A program made the position numbers and the translations under genes. From Streptomyces angustmyceticus (lineage in GTDB: Bacteria; Actinomycetota; Actinomycetes; Streptomycetales; Streptomycetaceae), in NCBI RefSeq assembly GCF_019933235.1, contig NZ_CP082945.1:1302001-1366000 (forward strand): a stretch of DNA of 64,000 nucleotides. The letters are read 5' to 3'. Positions 33,522 to 42,320 of the stretch are shown here, one piece after another (position 1 is the first letter of the stretch; each line of letters begins with the position of its first letter). A model generated the notes under the pieces. That model saw only the letters and a list, made by a program, of their open reading frames with translations, made no database searches and was not told the DNA's origin.

Positions 33522-34388
33522 TCAGATCTCCTTGCGAAAGCCACCCAGAATGGCCTCGGTGGTGTGTGCCGGCGCGGCCTGCGCACACATCCGGTCCAGG
33601 GCCTCCAGGAACTGCGAGACGTCGTTGCGCTGGTCGAAGTACACGGCTCCGACGAGGCTTTCCGCGTAGGCGATGTCCGGGAGCTCCGGAATCGGGAAGC
33701 GGAAAATGTGGAAGGGGCCGTACATGGCGGGGTGCGGGCCCGCGGCGAAGGGCATGACCTGCAGCCGGACGTTCGGCAGTGCGGTGGCCTCCATCAGCCG
33801 GGTGACCTGGTCGCGCATCACCTTCGCCCCGCCGATCGGCCGCCGCAGCACGGTCTCGTCCATGACCACCCACAGCATCGGCGCGTGCTCACGGGTGAGG
33901 AGCGACTGCCGCTCCATGCGCAGGGCGACGATGCGGTCGACGTCCGCCGCGGAGGCGTGCGGCATGCCGGCCCGCAGGACGGCGGCGGCGTAGTCCTCGG
34001 TCTGCAACAGCCCGGGGACGTAGTGCGGTTGGTAGGCCCGGATCAGGTTGGCTTCGCTCTCCAGGCTGACGAAGGCGCTGAACCACTCGGGCAGGACGTC
34101 CCGGAAGCGGTGCCACCAGCCGGGCTTGTTGGCCTCGCGGGCGAGGGAGAGGAAGCCCTCGATCTCCTCCTCGTCGGTGACGCCGTAGGTCGCCAGCAGC
34201 TTCTCGACGTAAGGGAGTTTGAGGCCGACCTCGGCCTTTTCCATGCGCCGTATCGTGGCGTGGGTCACGTCGAGGGCCGCCGCGGCCCGTTCGAAGGAGA
34301 GTCCCGCCTTCTCGCGCAGGTCCTGCAGTCGCTTGCCGAGCACCACCCGCAGGACGGTCGGCGCACCTGCCGACCGTGGGTCCGCCAC
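33522..34388 (-). CDS. XRE-family regulator with DUF5753 domain (whiJ-type)
   Basis: 288 residues: HTH_31-type XRE DNA-binding domain at about 16-75 (LGKRLQDLREKAGLSFERAAAALDVTHATIRRMEKAEVG), then a DUF5753 domain (about 105-280; RAYQPHYVPGLLQTEDYAAAVLRAG, MDETVLRRPIGG, QVMPFAAGPHPAM). It probably represses its own operon and the divergent ATPase gene, modulated by the DUF397 protein. The GTG at 34388 lies 80 bases from a perfect palindrome (34468-34482). whiJ relatives act in sporulation and antibiotic control; whether this one does is not known. Confidence 0.92.
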   Translation of the reverse strand: MADPRSAGAPTVLRVVLGKRLQDLREKAGLSFERAAAALDVTHATIRRMEKAEVGLKLPYVEKLLATYGVTDEEEIEGFLSLAREANKPGWWHRFRDVLPEWFSAFVSLESEANLIRAYQPHYVPGLLQTEDYAAAVLRAGMPHASAADVDRIVALRMERQSLLTREHAPMLWVVMDETVLRRPIGGAKVMRDQVTRLMEATALPNVRLQVMPFAAGPHPAMYGPFHIFRFPIPELPDIAYAESLVGAVYFDQRNDVSQFLEALDRMCAQAAPAHTTEAILGGFRKEI

Positions 34389-34467
34389 GTCCGATCGCCT
34401 CCAACTGACTTCAGTGTTCAGCAGTGTGTCATGCCGTCAGCAGCACGAACAGACTGCTCCTTACGAT

Positions 34468-34482
34468 TCTGCAAATTGCAGA
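34468..34482. promoter_or_regulatory. palindromic operator candidate
   Basis: TCTGCAAATTGCAGA, a perfect 7+1+7 palindrome, lies in the divergent promoter region between the XRE regulator and the ATPase gene, just before the -35 box of the latter. The XRE protein is the likely binder. Confidence 0.6.
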
Positions 34483-34489
34483 GTGATCC

Positions 34490-34519
34490 TTGCCATCGGT
34501 GACCGGCATCGCACATAGT
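34490..34519 (+). promoter_or_regulatory. candidate promoter of the ATPase gene
   Basis: TTGCCA (34490-34495), an 18-base spacer, then CATAGT (34514-34519). The GTG at 34526 follows after six bases, implying leaderless transcription; no ribosome-binding site is present. Confidence 0.5.
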
Positions 34520-34525
34520 TACGGC

Positions 34526-34987
34526 GTGGCTTCCTCCAACAACGCTCCCTCGTTAGGGCGCTGTGGCGGCTTCGTCGCCCAGTACCCGCAGGACGCGTTC
34601 CACTTGCCCGCGCGACGCACGTCCGTTCCCGAGGCGCGCAGACGCGCCAGTGCGCTGCTGCGCGAGTGGGGCGCGGCCCCACACGTCCGCGACGACGTGG
34701 AGTTGGTGGTTTCCGAGCTGTTCACCAACGCGGTCCGGCACACCGACAGCGAGAAGGTGGGCTGCGAACTCTCCCTCCTCGGCGCGCACATACGCATAGA
34801 GATCACGGACCAGGGCGGCCCCGAGGACTCGGCGCCGCACGTCCAGCCCGGCAGCGTGGACAAGGAGTGCGGACGAGGGCTGTTCCTCGTCGGCGCGCTG
34901 TCGGAGAGCTGGGGCTCCCGCCCCGACGACAGCGGCCGTGGCCGGGTCGTCTGGGCGGACCTGCCGTACGCCTCCCTCGCACGCTGA
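34526..34987 (+). CDS. RsbW-like anti-sigma-type ATPase domain protein
   Basis: 153 residues of the HATPase_c_2 family: N-box DVELVVSELFTNAVRHTDSE, G1-like IEITDQGGPE and G2 ECGRGLFLVGALSESWG. Such short proteins are serine kinases/anti-sigma-like factors, and one lies next to the XRE/DUF397 pair in whiJ- and abaA-type loci. It is divergent from the regulator and shares its operator region. The GTG at 34526 suits the candidate promoter; an upstream TTG at 34490 would run through the promoter. Confidence 0.88.
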   Translation: MASSNNAPSLGRCGGFVAQYPQDAFHLPARRTSVPEARRRASALLREWGAAPHVRDDVELVVSELFTNAVRHTDSEKVGCELSLLGAHIRIEITDQGGPEDSAPHVQPGSVDKECGRGLFLVGALSESWGSRPDDSGRGRVVWADLPYASLAR

Positions 34988-35020
34988 GGCCCCGCTCCGC
35001 TCCGGCGGACACGGGGCCTC
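34986..35020. terminator. terminator between convergent genes
   Basis: A 9-bp perfect stem, GAGGCCCCG (34986-34994) with CGGGGCCTC (35012-35020), begins at the stop of the ATPase gene and faces the convergent SGNH gene. Confidence 0.6.
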
Positions 35021-35058
35021 CGTCATGCCCGGGGCCGACGACGGGCGCCCCGGCCGCT

Positions 35059-35859
35059 CTAGAGCGGCAGCAGATCGGGCCGCTTGGGCTCGACATGATC
35101 GCCGGAGGACTCGCCGCGCAGCCGGCGCCCGATCCACGGGACGAGGTGCTCCCGCGCCCAGTGGACGTTGTCCCGCCGCGCCTCGGCGGCCGAGCGCTCC
35201 GCCTCCGGCGGCCACGGCTGGTCCGGGTCGGCCGGCACCCGCAGCCCCAGCACCTGCCCCGCGCGCAGCGCCACCCGGGTGTGGCCGTCGGCGGACAGAT
35301 GCAGCCGGTCGTCGCTCCAGGCCCGCCGGTCCTGCACCGACGTGAGCGACCACAGGTCCAGGACCGGGCAGTCGTGCCGGTCCGCGATGGCCCGGACGTG
35401 CGCCGTGTACGTGGCGATCTTGCCGCGCAGATGCTTGAGGACGGGGATGCCGCGGGTGTCGAAGCCGGTGCAGAGCAGGACCGTGCCGACCTCCTGCCGC
35501 AGATCGGCGACCGCCGCCTCATAGCGCCGCGCGACCGCGTCCGGGTCCGAGCCGGGCCGCAGGATGTCGTTGCCGCCGGCGCAGAACGTCACCAGGGCGG
35601 GGGCGAGCTCCTTCGCCCGGGGCACCTGCTCCTCGACGATCTGGTCCAGGAGCCGGCCCCTGACCGCGAGGTTCGCGTAGCGGAAGTCCCCCTCGGCCCG
35701 CTGGTCCGAGAGGAGGACCGCCAGGCGGTCCGCCCAACCGATGTACGCCCCGTCAGGGCCGGGATCCCCGACCCCCTCTGTGAAGCTGTCCCCGACGGCT
35801 GCGTACGACTCGATGGCGCCCTGGGCGCCGTTGCTGAAGTACTTCGAATCGTCTGCCAC
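35059..35859 (-). CDS. SGNH/GDSL-family hydrolase
   Basis: 266 residues with the four SGNH blocks: block I AVGDSFTEG (nucleophile Ser), block II NLAVRGRLLDQI (Gly), block III FCAGGNDIL (Asn) and block V DRLHLSADGH (Asp and His). It is expected to be an esterase or lipase; there is no signal peptide, so it is probably cytoplasmic. The ATG at 35859 follows AAGGATG-type leader sequence. Divergent from the phosphatase gene with 244 bases between. Confidence 0.88.
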   Translation of the reverse strand: MADDSKYFSNGAQGAIESYAAVGDSFTEGVGDPGPDGAYIGWADRLAVLLSDQRAEGDFRYANLAVRGRLLDQIVEEQVPRAKELAPALVTFCAGGNDILRPGSDPDAVARRYEAAVADLRQEVGTVLLCTGFDTRGIPVLKHLRGKIATYTAHVRAIADRHDCPVLDLWSLTSVQDRRAWSDDRLHLSADGHTRVALRAGQVLGLRVPADPDQPWPPEAERSAAEARRDNVHWAREHLVPWIGRRLRGESSGDHVEPKRPDLLPL

Positions 35860-36103
35860 GTCAGGACATCCTTCACCTCATGAAGTGACCTACGCCACCG
35901 TAACCAGGGGTTGACGAGGGGTGATTAATGCCACCAGGTCAAATTCTTGTCAAGTTGGAATAAGGATCGATCACGCCCTCCGGCACTCCCGCGCGCCCCG
36001 GCACACCTGTGATGACCTGATTTCCTGTTGCATCAATGTCGTATCGTCGGAGGTGCCCGCCTCGCCGACGAGCGGCGTCGGCGACCGAACCCGAGGAGCG
36101 CGC

Positions 36104-36913
36104 GTGACGCAGCAGACGCCGCAGGTCCCACAGGCCAAGCCCGAGCTCACGGAGGTCCGCAACTTCCGCGACGTGGGGGGTCTGCCGACGGTGGACGGGC
36201 GGCGCGTTCGGGAGGGCAGGCTGTTCCGCAGCGGGCACCTCGCCCACGCGACCGAGGCGGACGCCGCGTTCCTGGCCGGCCTCGGGCTGCACACCATCTT
36301 CGACTTCCGCAACGCCTCGGACATCAAGCTGGAGGGCCCCGACGTCACGCTGCCCGGCGTGCGCAACGTGAACATCCCGCTCACCGACCCGGCCGACGGC
36401 GCGGAGTTCTGGACGATGGTGCGCGAGGGCGAGCTGGACCAGCTGCGCTCCGCGCTCGGCGACGGCAAGGCCGCGGCCCGGATGGCCAGCACCTACCGCC
36501 ACATCATCACCACCCGCACCGAAGACCACAGCAGGGTGCTGCACGCGCTGGCCGACGACAGCGTCCCCGCGCTGATGCACTGTGCGGCCGGCAAGGACCG
36601 CGCGGGCCTGTCCGTCGCCGTGACCCTGCTGGCGGTCGGGGTGGAGCGGGACGCCATCGAGGCGGACTACCTCAAGTCCAACGACCCCCACCGGCGCTAC
36701 AAGATCCGCCGCTCCGACAACTCCGCGGTCGGGATGTCGCAGGAGGTCATGGAGCTGCTCTCCCCGCTGTTCGGGGCGCACACCGACTACCTCACGGCCG
36801 CCTACGACGCGATCGAGCGCACCTGGGGTTCGACGGAGGCCTACCTCACCGACGGCCTGAAGCTGACGCCCGCCACCCGCGAACGCCTGCGCGACCGGCT
36901 GCTGACGGACTGA
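36104..36913 (+). CDS. tyrosine/serine protein phosphatase (Y_phosphatase3/PtpB-like)
   Basis: 269 residues. N-terminal NFRDVGGLPT motif, then LFRSGHL, IFDFRN and the P-loop HCAAGKDRAG (Cys nucleophile, Lys-Asp, Arg). The HCxxGKDR signature is that of the atypical lipid/tyrosine phosphatase group that includes Mycobacterium PtpB, which acts on phosphotyrosine, phosphoserine and phosphoinositides. No signal peptide is visible. The GTG at 36104 follows GAGGAGCGCGC. It is a single gene, convergent with hpnO across a terminator. Confidence 0.9.
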   Translation: MTQQTPQVPQAKPELTEVRNFRDVGGLPTVDGRRVREGRLFRSGHLAHATEADAAFLAGLGLHTIFDFRNASDIKLEGPDVTLPGVRNVNIPLTDPADGAEFWTMVREGELDQLRSALGDGKAAARMASTYRHIITTRTEDHSRVLHALADDSVPALMHCAAGKDRAGLSVAVTLLAVGVERDAIEADYLKSNDPHRRYKIRRSDNSAVGMSQEVMELLSPLFGAHTDYLTAAYDAIERTWGSTEAYLTDGLKLTPATRERLRDRLLTD

Positions 36914-37022
36914 CCACCGCCGCCGCCCGCGCACGGCTCCGTGCCCGCCCCGCGACGGGCAGCATCCGGACACCGGCCGCGGTCGGCGCGGTACCCCGCT
37001 CCCCCGCCGTGCGCTGCGCCCA

Positions 37023-37050
37023 GCGGGCCGTCCCGACATGGACGGCCCGC
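37023..37050. terminator. terminator of the hopanoid operon and phosphatase gene
   Basis: A perfect 11-bp stem (37023-37033 with 37040-37050; GCGGGCCGTCC) encloses the loop CGACAT. It sits 40 bases past the hpnO stop and 110 past the phosphatase stop. Confidence 0.75.
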
Positions 37051-37090
37051 CCCGTTCCCGCGGCGGCCGGCGCCTCTCCCGCCGGCAGGG

Positions 37091-38473
37091 TCAGCGGTGG
37101 GCGACCGCCTGTTTGACCAGCGTCCGCCCGAAGTCCCAGATGAGTCCGCCGCCTTGGTGGGCGTCGTCCATGACGGCGGTGAACGCCTCGACGAAGCGGT
37201 CCACCTCCCGTTCGCCGATGATCAGCGGTGGGATCAGCTTGATGACTTCGAGATGGTCGCCGGAGACCTGGGTCAGGATGCGGTGACGCTGCAGCAGCGG
37301 CACCACGACCATCTGCGCGAACAGCCCCTTGCGGGCCGTCTGCAGCATCGTCCAGCGGCTGCGCAGACCGAGCGACGTGGGGCGGCCGAACTCGATGCCG
37401 ATCATCAGGCCGCGGCCGCGTACGTCGTGCAGCAGCTCGTACCTGTCGACCAGCGCGGCGAGCCGGGAGCGCAGCAGCTCGCCGGTGTGCCGGGCGTTCG
37501 CGACGATCTGCTCGTCCTCCATCACCGCGAGCACCGCCAGCCCGGCCGCCATCGCCTGGGCGTTGGCGCCGAAGCTGGCGGAGTGCACCAGCACCCGGTC
37601 CATGGACGAGTAGACCTTCTTGAAGATCCAGTCCTTGCCCAGGGTCGCCCCCACCGGGACGTAGCCGCCGGACAGCGCCTTCGCCACGCACACCAGGTCC
37701 GGTTCGACGCCCCGCTCGTGCTGGTAGGCGAAGAAGTCGCCGGTGCGGCCGAGGCCGGTCTGCACCTCGTCGGCGATCAGCAGGGCCTTGTGGCGGTGCA
37801 GCAGGTCCTGTGCGGCGCGCAGGAACCCGGGCGGGGCGGGGTGGACGCCCTTGCCCTGGACCGGTTCGACCACGAACCCCGCCACGTCGCCGCGCTTCAG
37901 CTCCCGCTCCAGGGCGTCCAGATCCCCCATCGCGACGGCGGTGTCCGGCAGCAGCGGGGCGAAGCCGTCCCGGAAGCCGGCCTCGCCGTTGACGGAGAGC
38001 GCGCCGGTGGTGAGGCCGTGGAAGGCGTGGTCGCAGTAGAGGAGGCGGGGCCTGCCGGTGGCGTAGCGGGCGAATTTGAGGGCGGTCTCGACGGCTTCCG
38101 TGCCGCTGTTGCCGAAGAAGACCCGGTCGAGGTGGGGCGCGCGGGACAGCAGCTGCTCGGCGAGCAGGCCGGGCAGCGGCTGGCAGTCGAAGCGGGTGAG
38201 GTCGGCGAGCTGGGCGTCCAGGACGTCGTGCAGGGCCCGGCGGACGACGGGGTGGTGCCGGCCCAGGCCCATCACCCCGAACCCGGCGAGCATGTCCAGG
38301 TAGTCCTGGCCGTCGGCGTCCCAGAAGTAGGCACCCTCGGCCCGCTCGTAGACCTTGTCGAAGCCGAGGGTGTGCAGCATGCGCGGGAGCTGGTGGTTGA
38401 GATGGCGGGTGTGCAGGTCGTAGCGTTCGCCGCCGCGCTCGGCGAGCAGTGCGGTCAGGTCGAATCCGGTCAC
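37091..38473 (-). CDS. hpnO: HpnO-like aminotransferase (aminobacteriohopanetriol synthesis)
   Basis: 460 residues, class III PLP aminotransferase (ornithine/acetylornithine type). Visible: GNSGTEAVETALKFAR (phosphate and cofactor binding), HAFHG, IADEVQTGLGR (Asp235) and VAKALSGG with the Schiff-base Lys265. In hopanoid clusters such enzymes aminate the C35 side chain of ribosyl/formyl hopane to aminobacteriohopanetriol. It is the last gene of the operon here, 46 bases after hpnH with a short G/C palindrome between. The ATG at 38473 has a GAGGAG box. Confidence 0.85.
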   Translation of the reverse strand: MTGFDLTALLAERGGERYDLHTRHLNHQLPRMLHTLGFDKVYERAEGAYFWDADGQDYLDMLAGFGVMGLGRHHPVVRRALHDVLDAQLADLTRFDCQPLPGLLAEQLLSRAPHLDRVFFGNSGTEAVETALKFARYATGRPRLLYCDHAFHGLTTGALSVNGEAGFRDGFAPLLPDTAVAMGDLDALERELKRGDVAGFVVEPVQGKGVHPAPPGFLRAAQDLLHRHKALLIADEVQTGLGRTGDFFAYQHERGVEPDLVCVAKALSGGYVPVGATLGKDWIFKKVYSSMDRVLVHSASFGANAQAMAAGLAVLAVMEDEQIVANARHTGELLRSRLAALVDRYELLHDVRGRGLMIGIEFGRPTSLGLRSRWTMLQTARKGLFAQMVVVPLLQRHRILTQVSGDHLEVIKLIPPLIIGEREVDRFVEAFTAVMDDAHQGGGLIWDFGRTLVKQAVAHR

Positions 38474-38519
38474 GAGTCGCTCTCCTCACGGGCCGGCGCG
38501 GCGCCGGCCGGGGCGGCGG

Positions 38520-39545
38520 TCACCCTCGGTTGCCCGCGACGGTCTCCCTGGCCGCCCTGAGGGACTCCTTCAGCGACCCCATGGTGGCGAGGACGGCGGT
38601 CGGCTCGTAGCCGCAGTGCGCCATGCAGTTGGCGCAGCGCGGGTCCTTGCCCCTGCCGTACTTGTCCCAGTCGGTGTCCTCGATGAGCTCCCGGTAGGTG
38701 GGGACGTACCCGTCGCTCATGAGGTAGCAGGGGCGCTGCCAGCCGAACAGCGAGTAGTTGGGGATCGCCCAGGCCGTGCACGGGAAGTCCGCCTTGCCCT
38801 CCAGGAAGTCCAGGAAGAGCGGGCTGTGGTTGAGCCGCCAGCGGCGGCGGTTGCCGCCGGCGAAGGCCTTCTTGAACAGCTCGCGGGTCTGCTCCACGCC
38901 GAGGAAGTGCTCCTGGTCGGGGGCCTTCTCGTAGGCGTAGGCGGGCGACAGCATCATCTCGTCGACCTGGAGGTCGTCGTTGAGGAAGTTGAGGACCTCG
39001 ATGATGGTCTGCGGGGTGTCGGTGTTGAAGAAGGTGGAGTTGGTGGTGACCCGGAAGCCGCGCCGCTTGGCCTCCTTGATGGCCGCCACCGCCTCGTCGA
39101 AGACGCCTTCCTTCGCGACGGATTCGTCGTGCCGCTCACGCATGCCGTCGATGTGCACGGCGAACGCAAAATAGCGTGAGGGCGTGAATTTCTCCATCTT
39201 CTTGCGCAGCAGCATCGCATTGGTGCACAGGAAGACATATTTCCGCTTGGCCACCAACTGCCGTACGATTTCGTCGATCTGAGGGTGCATCAACGGTTCG
39301 CCGCCGGCGATGGACACCATCGGGGCGCCCGACTCCAGCACCGCGCCGACCGCCTGTGCCACCGGCATCCGCTGCTTGAGCACGCCCGCCGGATGCTGGA
39401 TCTTCCCGCAGCCCTCGCATTTCAGATTGCATGCGAAGAGCGGCTCCAGCTCGACGATGAGCGGGAACTTCTCGCGCCGGCGGATGATCTTCTGTTCAAA
39501 AAGATACGTTCCGACCCGGATGGACTGACGGAGCGGCATGGCCAT
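38520..39545 (-). CDS. hpnH: HpnH, adenosyl hopane synthase (radical SAM)
   Basis: 341 residues from the ATG at 39545, which has GGAGGTGAGCC before it. The radical-SAM cluster motif CNLKCEGC (Cys39, Cys43, Cys46) is of the CxxxCxxC type with one acidic residue; SIAGGEPLMHP is the GGE SAM-binding motif; a C-terminal CANCMAHCGYEP adds cysteines for a SPASM-like site. It joins adenosyl radical to diploptene (hopene) to make adenosyl hopane, the first step of side-chain building. It starts five bases after the hpnG stop. Confidence 0.92.
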   Translation of the reverse strand: MAMPLRQSIRVGTYLFEQKIIRRREKFPLIVELEPLFACNLKCEGCGKIQHPAGVLKQRMPVAQAVGAVLESGAPMVSIAGGEPLMHPQIDEIVRQLVAKRKYVFLCTNAMLLRKKMEKFTPSRYFAFAVHIDGMRERHDESVAKEGVFDEAVAAIKEAKRRGFRVTTNSTFFNTDTPQTIIEVLNFLNDDLQVDEMMLSPAYAYEKAPDQEHFLGVEQTRELFKKAFAGGNRRRWRLNHSPLFLDFLEGKADFPCTAWAIPNYSLFGWQRPCYLMSDGYVPTYRELIEDTDWDKYGRGKDPRCANCMAHCGYEPTAVLATMGSLKESLRAARETVAGNRG

Positions 39546-39550
39546 CTGGC

Positions 39551-40219
39551 TCACCTCCAGGGGAGCAGCAAAGAACGGTGCCATTCGTGGAAAACGGGGA
39601 GTACGGAGCGCAGCACTCGGAAGGCCGATATTCCACCGCGCACGGTGCCGATGCGTACGAGTTCATGTTCTGGAGCGTCCACGACCACCCGGACGGCCGC
39701 AACCGGACGGCTGCCGGCGCGCCGGGCGGCCCGGAGGGTCGCCGCGGACTCCATGTCCACCGCGACCGCTCCGGCGGCGTGCAGCGCGGCCCGCTCCGCG
39801 CCGCGTACGACGTGGTCGGAGCCCCGCAGCAGCCCGGTGTGCACGGTCAGGCCACGCCGGCGCAGAGCCCGCAGCAGCGGGCCGTTGTCGTGGCAGCGGG
39901 TCTCCGGCGCGTCCGGGTGGTGATCGCGGGTGGCCTCGGCGACGACCACGTCCCCGGGCCGCATCCCGGGGGCGAGGCCGGCGCAGAAGCCGCTGGCGAC
40001 GACGGGGGAACGCTCGGTGACCGAGCCCGCACCGAGCGCTGCCGCGACGGCGCGTTCGGCCGCCTGGGGGCCCATGCCGGTACGGAGCGTGACAATCCGC
40101 GGGCCGGCCCCGCACTCCGCTCCCCCGGGGTCGCCGCGGCGCAGCGCGAACCGTTCGATGCCCAGCGCGCAGGCGACGAGCAGCGGCGGCTCCGCGTCCG
40201 CGGGGGGCCGGCCGGGCAT
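39551..40219 (-). CDS. hpnG: HpnG, nucleoside phosphorylase-like (removes adenine from adenosyl hopane)
   Basis: 222 residues of the PNP/UDP phosphorylase fold (1-ACALGIERFALRR-type N-terminus, GMGPQAAERAV, SGFCAGLAPGMRPGDVVVAE, AVDMESAATLRAAR with the catalytic-face Glu). It releases adenine from adenosyl hopane to give phosphoribosyl or ribosyl hopane. The ATG overlaps the shc stop by one base (TGATG), showing translational coupling. Confidence 0.88.
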   Translation of the reverse strand: MPGRPPADAEPPLLVACALGIERFALRRGDPGGAECGAGPRIVTLRTGMGPQAAERAVAAALGAGSVTERSPVVASGFCAGLAPGMRPGDVVVAEATRDHHPDAPETRCHDNGPLLRALRRRGLTVHTGLLRGSDHVVRGAERAALHAAGAVAVDMESAATLRAARRAGSRPVAAVRVVVDAPEHELVRIGTVRGGISAFRVLRSVLPVFHEWHRSLLLPWR

Positions 40220-42270
40220 CAGGAGCCCACCGGCGCGCCGGCCGGGCCCCCGCCCAGATAGCGGCCCAGGGCGGTCAGCGGGAAGACCTGGCGGTAGAGG
40301 TGGTAGTTGATGGAGAAGTCCCAGGGGAAGCCGGTGCCGGTGAAGTACGGCTCGTCCCAGGTGCCGTCCTCGCGCTGGGTGTCGGTCAGCCAGCGCACTC
40401 CGCGCCGTACCGCCTCGCCGTCCCGTTCCCCGGCCGCGAGCAGCGCCATCAGCGCCCATGCGGTCTGCGAGGCGGTGGAGGCGCCGCGCCCGGCCCACTT
40501 CTCCTTGTCCTGGTAGGAGCGCTGGTCCTCGCCCCAGCCACCGTCGTCGTTCTGCACCTGCTCCAGCCAGCGCACCGCGCGGCGCACCGCGGGGTGCAAG
40601 GCGGGGATGCCGGCCGCGGCGAGCGCCGGGAGCACCGAGCCGGTGCCGTAGACGTAGTTGGTGCCCCAGCGCCCGAACCAGGCCCCGCTGGGCTCCTGTT
40701 CGGCCAGCAGCCAGGCGATGCCGCGGCGGGTGCGCGGGTCGTGGGCGCGGCCGACGTCCGCGAGCATCTCGACGACATGGGCGGTGACATCGGCCGACGG
40801 CGGGTCGATCACCTCGCCGAAGTCGCAGAACGGCAGCCGGTTGGGGAACGGGCTGGTGTTGTCGACGTCGAAGGCGCCCCAGCCGCCGTCCTTGGACTGC
40901 ATCCCGACGTTCCAGCGCACCGCGCGCCCCACCGCCGCCTCGACGCGCAGGGGGTCGGGGTGCCGGACGCGGCGCAGCGCGAGCACCACCTCGGCGGTGT
41001 CGTCGATGTCCGGGTAGTTGTCGTTCTCGAACTCGAACGCCCAGCCTCCGGAGGGGAGTTGGGGCCGTTTGACGCTCCAGTCGCCGGGCCGGCGGATCTG
41101 TTCGGCGAGCATCCAGTCGGCCGCCTTGACCAGCTGCGGGTGGTCGGCGGGCACTCCGGCGTCGGCGAGCGCGATGGTGGCCAGGCAGGTGTCCCAGACC
41201 GGGGACTGGCAGGCCTCGATCATCCGGACGGGGCCGGCTCCCCGGCCCCCGGGCCCGGCGGGACCGTCCTCGCGCCATACGGCGAAGCGGTCGAGCGAGG
41301 CCAGGCCGTCGCGCAGCACGGGGTGGTCGAGGTCGTAACCGAGGAGGTGCAGCGCGATGACGGAGTAGACGGCGGGGGGCTGGATGCCGCCCCAGCAGCC
41401 GTCGTTCTCCTGCCGCTCGATGATCCATCGGGCGGCGGAGCGCATCGCGGCACGGCGCAGCGTGCGCAGGGCGACCTTGTGGTAGAGGTGCAGCGCCTTG
41501 TCCAGGCGCTGGAAGAGCCCGTCCCAGCTGGTGACGGGGGCGGGCTGGCGCGGCGGGTTGGGCCGGCGGGGATCGGTGTGCAGCTCGTCGAGGCCGAACG
41601 GCGCCGGGCGCACCGGGCGCTTCGCCGAGACGACGGTCAGCGGCACGATGGTCTGCCGCGCCCAGCACCCGAAGTCATAGATGTTGAGCGGGAACCACTT
41701 GGGGAAGTAGAGGAGTTCCGGGGGCAGTTCGGGCAGGTCGTCCCACTTCCACCAGCCGAAGAGGGCCAGCCAGATGCGGGTGAAGACGCGGGCCGCCGCG
41801 ATCCCGCCCTGTTCGCGGACCCATGCGGAGGCGCCGGCCATGTGCGGGGCGCGGGGGTCGTCCCCGGCGAGGCGCAGGGCGACATAGGCCTCGATGGTGG
41901 TGGAGAGTTCGCCGGGCCCGCCGTAGAAGGTGGCCCAGGTGCCGTCCGGGCGCTGTTCGGCGCGGAGGTGACGGGCCGTGGCCTCGGTGAGCTTCGGGTC
42001 CTGGATGCCCAGGAACTGACGGAGCAGCAGGTCCTCGGCGTCCATCGTGACGTTGGTCTCCAGGTCGCCCTTCCACCATCCGGCGGGGTCCTGGACGGAG
42101 AGCAGGTGGTCCCTGGCGCGGGCGCTCGCGCGGCGGGCGGCCTCCACCGTCTCGCGTGCCGCGGCGGTGCGGGCGGGTGGCGCCGTTCCGGTGGTCCCGG
42201 CGGCGGCATCATGGGCCGAGGGGGCCCGGGGCGGCAGGGCCCCGGTGCTTCCGTCGGTCGTCGCTGTCAT
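40219..42270 (-). CDS. shc: squalene-hopene cyclase
   Basis: 683 residues, typical length. The catalytic acid motif DxDD is D421-I-D-D424, with QW repeats across the chain (QDPAGWW, QRPDGTW, QENDGCW, QSKDGGWG, QNDDGGWG, QREDGTW). WFPLNIYDFGCWARQT, the QSPVWDT motif and the terminal NYHLYRQVFPLTALGRY also match. It folds squalene into hopene and diplopterol, is membrane-associated on one face, and is the key step of the operon. The first 45 residues are low-complexity. A perfect hairpin lies in the 107-base gap upstream. Confidence 0.97.
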   Translation of the reverse strand: MTATTDGSTGALPPRAPSAHDAAAGTTGTAPPARTAAARETVEAARRASARARDHLLSVQDPAGWWKGDLETNVTMDAEDLLLRQFLGIQDPKLTEATARHLRAEQRPDGTWATFYGGPGELSTTIEAYVALRLAGDDPRAPHMAGASAWVREQGGIAAARVFTRIWLALFGWWKWDDLPELPPELLYFPKWFPLNIYDFGCWARQTIVPLTVVSAKRPVRPAPFGLDELHTDPRRPNPPRQPAPVTSWDGLFQRLDKALHLYHKVALRTLRRAAMRSAARWIIERQENDGCWGGIQPPAVYSVIALHLLGYDLDHPVLRDGLASLDRFAVWREDGPAGPGGRGAGPVRMIEACQSPVWDTCLATIALADAGVPADHPQLVKAADWMLAEQIRRPGDWSVKRPQLPSGGWAFEFENDNYPDIDDTAEVVLALRRVRHPDPLRVEAAVGRAVRWNVGMQSKDGGWGAFDVDNTSPFPNRLPFCDFGEVIDPPSADVTAHVVEMLADVGRAHDPRTRRGIAWLLAEQEPSGAWFGRWGTNYVYGTGSVLPALAAAGIPALHPAVRRAVRWLEQVQNDDGGWGEDQRSYQDKEKWAGRGASTASQTAWALMALLAAGERDGEAVRRGVRWLTDTQREDGTWDEPYFTGTGFPWDFSINYHLYRQVFPLTALGRYLGGGPAGAPVGS

Positions 42271-42320
42271 GGCTTCCCCTTCTGCAGTGAACTGTGAAAA
42301 GCGTGCTCAGGGATTCCGTC

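Noticed and set aside
39551..41668. 705-residue minus-strand frame ending in hpnG
   Set aside because: Only the last 222 residues are the phosphorylase; the rest is a shadow of shc, and the ATG at 40219 is coupled to the shc stop.
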